Part shown: in pieces, positions 1-5,642 of the stretch
Layout of the letters: each line of letters starts with the position of its first letter
Numbering within the stretch: position 1 is the first letter of the stretch
DNA from: Vampirovibrionales bacterium
GTDB lineage: Bacteria; Cyanobacteriota; Vampirovibrionia; Vampirovibrionales; JAGQHJ01
Direction of reading: 5' to 3'
Length of the DNA: 5,642 nucleotides
Assembly: GCA_025451145.1 (NCBI GenBank)
Contig: JANWKX010000019.1
Span: 1 to 5,642 of the forward strand
The notes under the pieces: model-generated
The model's database searches: none
What the model was told of the DNA's origin: nothing
What the model saw: only the letters and a program-made list of their open reading frames with translations
Translations under genes and position numbers: made by a program

Positions 1-1374
1 GCATATTTATCAAAGTGGTATGTGCAATACTACGAGACTTTGAAACAGCAATTTGAGCAAAAATACCAGCGTAACCTGTTGGCCGGGTTTAAAAGCCTTC
101 AGGATGATGGCTGTATCGAGATTACAACGTCCGGGGCAACCCATGGGTTTTCGCCCTTGTTGGGTACCGATGAAGCCGTAAATACCCAGTTTAAAGTCGG
201 GGTTGAAGCCTATAAAAAGCATTTTGGCCGTGAACCTAAAGGCGTTTGGTTGCCTGAATGCGCCTACCGCCCGGAAGAACGTGAACACCTGCCTTCAGGA
301 AGTGTTTCTATTCGCCCCTCCATCGATGCCTTTCTCTACGAAAACAATCTGAAGTATTTCTTCACGGAATATCACGCTATTGAAGGCGGTGTTTCCTCCG
401 GTGCAAGGCGTGTCATTGGTATCTACGGAAATATTCAGTATATTCCATTGCCTGCCAGACCTTCTACGGGCTTAACCACTTTTGAAGCCTACTGGATGAG
501 AAATTATCCGGTGGCTGTCATGGGCCGAAACGATCGCGCCAGCTTCCAGGTTTGGTCTGCGGCGCATGGTTATCCTGGAGACGGTCTTTACCGTGAGTTC
601 CATAAAAAAGACGACAAATCCGGTCTTCATTATTGGCGTTTGACTTCAAAAGAGTGTGACCTGGGCGATAAAATGCTTTATGACCCGGTCTTGGCTGAAG
701 CGCAAACCCATACCAACTCGGATCACTTTGCGCATTTGGTGCATCAAATTCTCAAAGAACATCATGACGCCACTGGCAAGCCGGGCTTGGTCATGGTGTC
801 CTTTGATACCGAACTCTTTGGCCACTGGTGGTTTGAAGGGGTAACTTGGCTCAAGCAGGTGATTCAAAAATTGCACCAGACCCAAGGCGTTTCCTTTGAA
901 ACCGCCTCAGAGTATCTGGAAGCGCACCCACCGGAATCGGCCATTGAATTGCCTGAAAGTACCTGGGGACAAGGTGGTCATTACTGGGTTTGGCAGAACC
1001 ATCATACTGAATGGATGTGGCCTCAAATTCACAGCGCGGAACTGAAGATGCGTGATTTGGTCCAAACCTACCCGAACGAACAGGATCCGCTGAAGCGTCG
1101 TGTTCTCAACCAGGCTTTGAGAGAGCTGTTGCTCTTGGAAAGCAGCGATTGGCCCTTTTTGGTCACGACATTCCAGGCCAAAGACTATGCTGTGGAACGA
1201 TTCAATGAACACGTCAGCCGATTTTGGGATTTGGCCAATATGTTGGAGAAGCAGGCTATTAATGAAGCTGAGCTGGCGCACTTTGAGGATGAAGACAACC
1301 CGTTCCCCCATCTGGACTATCAATGGTACTCGTATCATCGAAAACCAGAGCTGGTTGCCACGCCAAATCGATAG
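1..1374 (+). CDS. GH57 alpha-1,4-glucan branching enzyme (DUF1957 type), 5'-truncated by window edge
   Basis: Likely forms alpha-1,6 branches in alpha-1,4-glucans (1,4-alpha-glucan branching enzyme, EC 2.4.1.18) in the cytoplasm. The frame is open from base 1 and 457 residues are visible. The GTG at 22 is probably not the start, because reading through it gives family-like helix sequence and the N-terminal HxH-type GH57 motif is missing; by comparison with characterised members roughly 95-100 residues lie upstream. Visible-residue landmarks: TSGATHGFSPLL (about 37-48), GVWLPECAY (81-89) with E86 as expected nucleophile, SFDTELFGHWWFEG (267-280) with D269 as expected acid/base, STWGQGGHYWVWQN (320-333), then the helical C-terminal domain with LLLLESSDWPF (376-386) and a closing FPHLDYQWY. 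The IYGNIQYIPLPARP stretch near 141-154 and GYPGDGLYREF also fit branching enzymes better than GH57 amylases. The stop is TAG at 1372-1374, 9 nt before the GH15 gene. Branching activity is assigned by family; pure hydrolysis is the alternative. Confidence 0.9.
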   Translation, partial: AYLSKWYVQYYETLKQQFEQKYQRNLLAGFKSLQDDGCIEITTSGATHGFSPLLGTDEAVNTQFKVGVEAYKKHFGREPKGVWLPECAYRPEEREHLPSGSVSIRPSIDAFLYENNLKYFFTEYHAIEGGVSSGARRVIGIYGNIQYIPLPARPSTGLTTFEAYWMRNYPVAVMGRNDRASFQVWSAAHGYPGDGLYREFHKKDDKSGLHYWRLTSKECDLGDKMLYDPVLAEAQTHTNSDHFAHLVHQILKEHHDATGKPGLVMVSFDTELFGHWWFEGVTWLKQVIQKLHQTQGVSFETASEYLEAHPPESAIELPESTWGQGGHYWVWQNHHTEWMWPQIHSAELKMRDLVQTYPNEQDPLKRRVLNQALRELLLLESSDWPFLVTTFQAKDYAVERFNEHVSRFWDLANMLEKQAINEAELAHFEDEDNPFPHLDYQWYSYHRKPELVATPNR

Positions 1375-1383
1375 CCCATCCCG

Positions 1384-3489
1384 ATGCCTCGTGATCTCGT
1401 CGTTGGCAATGGCAATCTCCTGATTTGCCTGGATAATACTCTCCACCTGAGGGATTTGTACTATCCTCATGTGGGTGAATTGAATCATATCCTGGGGCAT
1501 TATCATCGCCTGGGACTTTGGATTGAGGGTCAGTTTTCGTGGCTGAGCTATTCCGATTGGACAATCACGCCTGGATATCGTCAGGATAGCCTGGTGACGG
1601 AATCGACGGCCGTGAATAAATTACTTGGGATCACCCTCACGGTGAATGATACCGTGATGCCTGATAAAGACATCTACCTGCGTCGTATACTCGTTGAAGA
1701 TACTTCTGGCAATTCCAAAACCCGTGAAATCAGACTTTTTATCTGCCAGGATTATTATCTGTATGAAACGGATATTGGCGATACCGCCTTTTACGATCCC
1801 CATAGCCAAGGCATTGTCCATTACAAGCGACGGATCTATTTACTTAGTTCCGGACAGATCAATGGCAAAACGGGGCCTACAGATTACTCCTGCGGGACGA
1901 AAAAGTTTCATGGGGCTGAGGGGACTTGGAAGGATGCCGAGGATGGCGCATTGTCTAAAAACCCCATTGCCCAAGGCTCCGTAGATAGTGCCATGGGGTT
2001 TCATGCCTCTCTTTCGGTTGAACACCCTGTCACTCTGGATTATTGGATTATTGCCGGTGAAACATTAAAGGCCGTCCGGGAGGGCCATCAGTTGTTGTTG
2101 GCCACCGGGTGCGAATCCCTATTTTCCCAGACGGAAAATTACTGGCGAAACTGGGTGGTCAGTCGGGTCCATTTGAATCTGGGTGTTTTGCCACCCAATG
2201 TGAGTCACTTGTTTAAGCGTAGCTTGTTGACGGTTCGGACTCAGGCCGATAATGATGGGGCCATCACGGCAGCCAATGACACCGATTATTTTTCCTTTGC
2301 CCGGGATACCTATAGTTATATGTGGCCAAGGGATGGGGCATTTGTGGCCTATGCCTTGGATTTAACGGGGCATCAGGACTTAACTCGGCGATTCTTTCGC
2401 TTTTGCCACAAAATCTTTTTGGAAGGCCTTGAACCTAACCTTGATATCCGTCGTGAGCAGCGTGGATTTTTCTATCATAAATATACCCCTGGTGGGGCCG
2501 TGGGCAGTTCTTGGCACTCATGGATCAATCCTGATGATGAGACCATTTTGCCTATCCAAGAAGATGAAACGGCTTTGATACTGTGGTCTCTCTGGCATCA
2601 TTATCAGCAATACCGAGACATTGAGTTTGTCCGGAACATGTACGATGACATGATTATGCCCGCTGCCAATTTTTTATGTCATTACCGGGATGAAGATACC
2701 GGTCTTCCGCTTCCCAGCTATGATTTGTGGGAAGAACGTCTTGGCATTCATACCTTTACGGTTGCGGCGGTTTATGGCGGACTTCAAGCGGCGGCCAATT
2801 TTGCCGCAGTGTTCGGTGATCAGGAAAACACAGTGAAATACCGTGAGACGGCCCGCCAGATTCAAGACGCCGCATTGAAACACCTATGGTGTGAAGAAGG
2901 CTTTTTCTATCGCCAACTGGACCAAGATAAAAAGACAGGTAAATTGGTCGGTGATAAAACCATCGGTAGTAGCACCTTTGCACTCTTCTTTTTTGAAGTT
3001 TTGAGTGCGGATGATCCCAAAATGGTCCAAAACATGGCGTGTCTTCGGGATCGGCTGTGGGTTAAAACTTCGATTGGCGGCATGGCGCGTTATGTTAATG
3101 ATTATTATCACCAGATTTCTCATGAAACCAATCAGGTTCCTGGGAACCCTTGGATTGTCTGCACCATGTGGCTGGCCCAGTGGTATATTGCTGTGGCCCA
3201 TCAGAAAGAAGACTTGGCACCGGCCCTGGAACTGTTAGAATGGGTAAGTGGTGTGGCGCTTCCCAGTGGGCTGTTACCGGAGCAAATCAACCCTTATACA
3301 GGTGAAGCCATATCCGTTGCACCCCTCACATGGAGTCATGCCGCTTACGTCACAGCTGTTACGGATTATCTGGAAAAATACAAACAATTGACCAAACGTG
3401 AGCGGTTGCAGGAAGCCGCAAGCTCCCATCTGGAACCTTCATCTTCATTGTTATCATTAGCTCTAACCTCGCAAGGAGATTTATCTTAA
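1384..3489 (+). CDS. GH15 glucoamylase-like glycoside hydrolase, cytoplasmic
   Basis: Complete 701-aa protein, probably an inverting exo-hydrolase releasing beta-glucose from non-reducing ends of alpha-glucans (glucoamylase, EC 3.2.1.3). The N-terminal ~270 residues form the beta-rich domain typical of prokaryotic GH15 enzymes, and the (alpha/alpha)6 barrel follows to about 665. Motifs: RTQADNDGAITAANDTD (285-301), SYMWPRDGAFVAYAL (from 311), QEDETAL (392-398), SYDLWEER (445-452) with E450 as expected general acid, ETNQVPGNPW (581-590), GLLPEQINP (629-637) with E633 as expected general base, and PLTWSHAAY (647-655). The 183-residue gap between the two glutamates is close to that in the Thermoanaerobacterium glucoamylase. 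The start is supported because MPRDLVVGNGNLL matches the usual N-terminus of this subgroup and no later ATG preserves it. There is no signal peptide or membrane segment. No Shine-Dalgarno sequence precedes the ATG, so translation may depend on gene 1. Family alternatives are trehalase, glucodextranase or isomaltose hydrolase; the neighbours favour maltodextrin or glycogen. Confidence 0.92.
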   Translation: MPRDLVVGNGNLLICLDNTLHLRDLYYPHVGELNHILGHYHRLGLWIEGQFSWLSYSDWTITPGYRQDSLVTESTAVNKLLGITLTVNDTVMPDKDIYLRRILVEDTSGNSKTREIRLFICQDYYLYETDIGDTAFYDPHSQGIVHYKRRIYLLSSGQINGKTGPTDYSCGTKKFHGAEGTWKDAEDGALSKNPIAQGSVDSAMGFHASLSVEHPVTLDYWIIAGETLKAVREGHQLLLATGCESLFSQTENYWRNWVVSRVHLNLGVLPPNVSHLFKRSLLTVRTQADNDGAITAANDTDYFSFARDTYSYMWPRDGAFVAYALDLTGHQDLTRRFFRFCHKIFLEGLEPNLDIRREQRGFFYHKYTPGGAVGSSWHSWINPDDETILPIQEDETALILWSLWHHYQQYRDIEFVRNMYDDMIMPAANFLCHYRDEDTGLPLPSYDLWEERLGIHTFTVAAVYGGLQAAANFAAVFGDQENTVKYRETARQIQDAALKHLWCEEGFFYRQLDQDKKTGKLVGDKTIGSSTFALFFFEVLSADDPKMVQNMACLRDRLWVKTSIGGMARYVNDYYHQISHETNQVPGNPWIVCTMWLAQWYIAVAHQKEDLAPALELLEWVSGVALPSGLLPEQINPYTGEAISVAPLTWSHAAYVTAVTDYLEKYKQLTKRERLQEAASSHLEPSSSLLSLALTSQGDLS
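3473..3478 (+). promoter_or_regulatory. Shine-Dalgarno site for the third gene
   Basis: AAGGAG lies inside the last codons of the GH15 gene, 10 nt upstream of the ATG at 3489. It is a near-consensus ribosome binding site and fixes the start of the third gene. The start codon shares one base with the preceding TAA stop (TAATG), a usual arrangement for coupled translation in operons. Confidence 0.85.
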
Positions 3490-5642
3490 TGGCTAACCCG
3501 TCTGTTTCCCTATTGTTAGGTGTTCATAACCACCAACCGGTTGATAACTGGGATCATGTCATCCAAGAAGCCACAGACAAGTGCTATCGTCCCTTTCTGG
3601 AATTACTGGAAAGATATCCCAGTGTCAAAATGTCGGTTCATTATACCGGATACCTATTGGATTGGCTGGCCGAACATCATCCTGATCTCATCACGCTCCT
3701 CAAAAAACTGGTTGAGCGAAACCAGGTGGAAGTCTTTACGGGTGGGATGTATGAACCCATCTTGGCGATTATTCCCGATGAAGATAAGCTGGGGCAAATT
3801 AAACGTCTGACGGAACGAATCAAGAGCCTGCTTGGTGTTGCGCCAAAAGGCTTGTGGTTGGCCGAGCGGGTTTGGGAGCCTCACTTGGTGAAGTATCTTG
3901 CGGAAGCAGGCGTGGAGTATATCTGTCTGGATGATTCTCACTTTAACTCCGTCGGCTTGGATGATGTTGAACTCCTAGGGCGTTACACCTCTGAAGAACA
4001 GGGCAACATGGTTGATATTTTCCCTGTCAGTAAGCAAATGCGCTATTTAATCCCCTATGCCGATCCCCAGGAGATTATGAACTATCTGCATTCCATTGCG
4101 ACGCCGGAAGGAAACCGGGCGGCCATTTACTTTGATGATGGTGAAAAATTTGGGGTTTGGCCAGGAACCTTTAAATCCGTGTACCAGGAAAAATGGCTAG
4201 AACGACTCTTTCAGGCCATTGAAGCCAATAAAGATGTTGTGAAATGCCAGCTTTACAGTGAATACATTCAACAAACCCCCTCTTTTGGAAGAATCTATTT
4301 ACCTACAGCCAGTTATAGTGAGATGCTGGCTTGGGCGCTTCCTTCCAAACATGTTAATGCCTTGGAAAATGCCTTGCATGACGCCCCCGATCAATACAAA
4401 CAATTCTTACGGGGCGGATTCTGGCGGCATTTCCTGGTGAAATATCCGGAATCCAATAATCTGCATAAAAAGATGCTTCATGTCAGCCAAAAAGTTCGTA
4501 CACTCCAAGAAAAACAATCCAAAAAGGCGGAGAAGGCACTCAATCATTTGTGGCAGGGGCAAAGCAACGATGCCTTTTGGCATGGGGTCTTTGGCGGTCT
4601 TTATCTGACCAACCTCAGAAATGCGACGTATAAGCATCTCTTGAAGGCAGAAGTCCTGGCAGATGAAGCCCTGGAGGGTAAATCCTTTCTAAAAGTCACT
4701 ACTGTTGACTTTGACTGTGATGGCCAGCTGGAAGTCCTGATTGAAAACCAACTCCAGAATCTTTATTTTGATCCCCAAGAGGGTGGGGCGCTCTTTGAGC
4801 TGGATTATCGGCCCAAAGCCTTTAACCTGCTTGATACTTTATCCCGCCGATATGAGCCTTACCACGATAAACTGGCCCACGCGGTGATGGATGGGGAAGA
4901 TCCTGGCGAAGCCAAGACCATTCACGATCGCATTGTGACCAAAGAACGCGGCCTTGAGAAACTGCTTCATTATGATTGGCACCGAAGAATGAGCTTGCTG
5001 GATCATTTCCTGGCCCCAGACACGACTTTTGACAAGCTTTATCAGGTTCAATACGGTGAACAGGGTGATTTTGTCAATCAGCCCTATCAAGTCCTCAAAG
5101 CAGCAGGCAATGAGGTTGTTTTGGAGCGGCTGGGGACCGTTTGGGCAAATGAGCAGCCCCATGCCCTTCGGGTCCAAAAGAGTATTTCTGTGGAAAAAGA
5201 CTCAACGGAAACCCGAATCGAATATCGACTCACCAACGAAAGCCAGGCCGATCTGCCTCTGTGGTTTTCCCCAGAGTTCAATGTGAATCTTTTGGCGCCT
5301 GATGCGCCAGATCGCTACTACAGATTAGTCAGTTCCCCCATCAAAGCTGGATCGAAAGCACCGTCTTCAGGAGATGGCGGAACAGCCGTGGTGGATAAAA
5401 CCAAGACCTTAACGGATACTCGGATGGTTTCAAAGGGGACATTGGAAGCGATTGAAGGCATTGAGCTGGTGGATGACTGGATGGGACTGACTTATCAACT
5501 GACGTTTGATCGCCCCACCGATCTCTGGCGATTTCCGATTGAGACGGTTTCTCAATCAGAAGCGGGGTTTGAGCGAGTATACCAATCCAGCGCTCTCTAC
5601 CCCAACTGGAAATTCAGCTTAGCGCCTGGAGAAACCCAAAAA
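3489..5642 (+). CDS. GH57 4-alpha-glucanotransferase / alpha-amylase-type protein, 3' end beyond window
   Basis: I translated this frame by hand from the ATG at 3489 and found 718 sense codons with no stop to the window edge. It resembles the archaeal GH57 enzymes of the Thermococcus litoralis 4-alpha-glucanotransferase / Pyrococcus AmyA group, which move alpha-1,4 chains between maltodextrins (EC 2.4.1.25) or hydrolyse them. The N-terminal catalytic domain has HNHQP (13-17), GLWLAERVWEP (121-131) with E126 as expected nucleophile, FDDGEKFGVWPG (215-226) with D217 aligning to the expected acid/base, and YLPTASYSEMLAWALP (270-285). The middle helical domain (DUF1925-like) carries GGFWRHFLVKYPESN (309-323) and QSNDAFWHGVFGG (358-370). 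The rest, from about 400, is the DUF1926-like beta-sandwich. The last visible residues, NWKFSLAPGETQK, look like the final strands of that domain, so only a short tail is probably missing. It is longer than the ~650-660 aa archaeal enzymes. No signal peptide is seen, implying a cytoplasmic enzyme. Transferase versus amylase cannot be decided by sight. Confidence 0.9.
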   Translation, partial: MANPSVSLLLGVHNHQPVDNWDHVIQEATDKCYRPFLELLERYPSVKMSVHYTGYLLDWLAEHHPDLITLLKKLVERNQVEVFTGGMYEPILAIIPDEDKLGQIKRLTERIKSLLGVAPKGLWLAERVWEPHLVKYLAEAGVEYICLDDSHFNSVGLDDVELLGRYTSEEQGNMVDIFPVSKQMRYLIPYADPQEIMNYLHSIATPEGNRAAIYFDDGEKFGVWPGTFKSVYQEKWLERLFQAIEANKDVVKCQLYSEYIQQTPSFGRIYLPTASYSEMLAWALPSKHVNALENALHDAPDQYKQFLRGGFWRHFLVKYPESNNLHKKMLHVSQKVRTLQEKQSKKAEKALNHLWQGQSNDAFWHGVFGGLYLTNLRNATYKHLLKAEVLADEALEGKSFLKVTTVDFDCDGQLEVLIENQLQNLYFDPQEGGALFELDYRPKAFNLLDTLSRRYEPYHDKLAHAVMDGEDPGEAKTIHDRIVTKERGLEKLLHYDWHRRMSLLDHFLAPDTTFDKLYQVQYGEQGDFVNQPYQVLKAAGNEVVLERLGTVWANEQPHALRVQKSISVEKDSTETRIEYRLTNESQADLPLWFSPEFNVNLLAPDAPDRYYRLVSSPIKAGSKAPSSGDGGTAVVDKTKTLTDTRMVSKGTLEAIEGIELVDDWMGLTYQLTFDRPTDLWRFPIETVSQSEAGFERVYQSSALYPNWKFSLAPGETQK

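Noticed and set aside
22..24. GTG as a possible start codon for the first gene
   Set aside because: The frame is open upstream to base 1, and starting here would remove the N-terminal GH57 motif strand that the family needs. The gene is more likely cut by the window edge.
907..1506. 199-codon open frame on the minus strand across the gene 1/gene 2 junction
   Set aside because: It lies opposite two well-supported enzymes on the + strand, its translation shows no recognisable family features, and its length is plausible by chance opposite coding DNA.
3520..3810. 96-codon + strand open frame in a different frame near the start of gene 3
   Set aside because: It lies inside the GH57 glucanotransferase gene, whose frame carries the HNHQP and WLAERVWEP motifs; it is a shadow frame.
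4839..5177. 112-codon minus-strand open frame opposite the end of gene 3
   Set aside because: The + strand frame is continuous and matches the DUF1926-like domain; the minus-strand translation has no recognisable motif.
5293..5309. Perfect inverted repeat TGGCGC-CTGAT-GCGCCA that could form a hairpin
   Set aside because: It is well inside the coding sequence, has no T-tract after it, and encodes ordinary residues (LAPDAPD). A 6-bp stem is expected by chance in a window of this size.

Overview
The window is almost entirely coding and all on the + strand. It holds three consecutive, tightly packed genes for alpha-glucan (glycogen/starch/maltodextrin) enzymes. Two of them are cut by the window edges. 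There is no intergenic stretch longer than 9 bases, and I see no RNA genes, mobile elements, repeats of note or CRISPR arrays.

Layout: (1) 1-1374 is the 3' part of a GH57 alpha-1,4-glucan branching enzyme of the DUF1957 type. (2) 1384-3489 is a complete GH15 glucoamylase-like protein of 701 aa, with both catalytic glutamates and no signal peptide. (3) 3489-5642 is a GH57 4-alpha-glucanotransferase/alpha-amylase-type protein with 718 codons visible. It is open at the 3' edge and probably lacks only a short C-terminal tail. Gene 2 starts 9 nt after the stop of gene 1, in the same reading frame and without a visible Shine-Dalgarno sequence. Gene 3 overlaps the stop of gene 2 by 1 nt (TAATG) and has a strong AAGGAG ribosome binding site inside the end of gene 2. 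This spacing suggests one polycistronic transcript with translational coupling.

Working together (inference from families): the branching enzyme would create alpha-1,6 branch points, the glucanotransferase would redistribute alpha-1,4 chains, and the GH15 enzyme would release glucose (or hydrolyse a related alpha-glucoside) from non-reducing ends. No protein whose N-terminus is visible has a secretion signal, so the set looks like an intracellular storage-polysaccharide or maltodextrin remodelling operon.

Organism: a bacterium with moderate GC (roughly half, by eye) and ordinary bacterial start signals. GH57+GH15 storage-glucan clusters of this kind occur in proteobacteria, cyanobacteria and several deep-branching phyla. 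I cannot place this one more precisely from the sequence alone. Nothing here is clearly a new biological system. The most unusual detail is the single amber codon separating two enzymes in the same frame.
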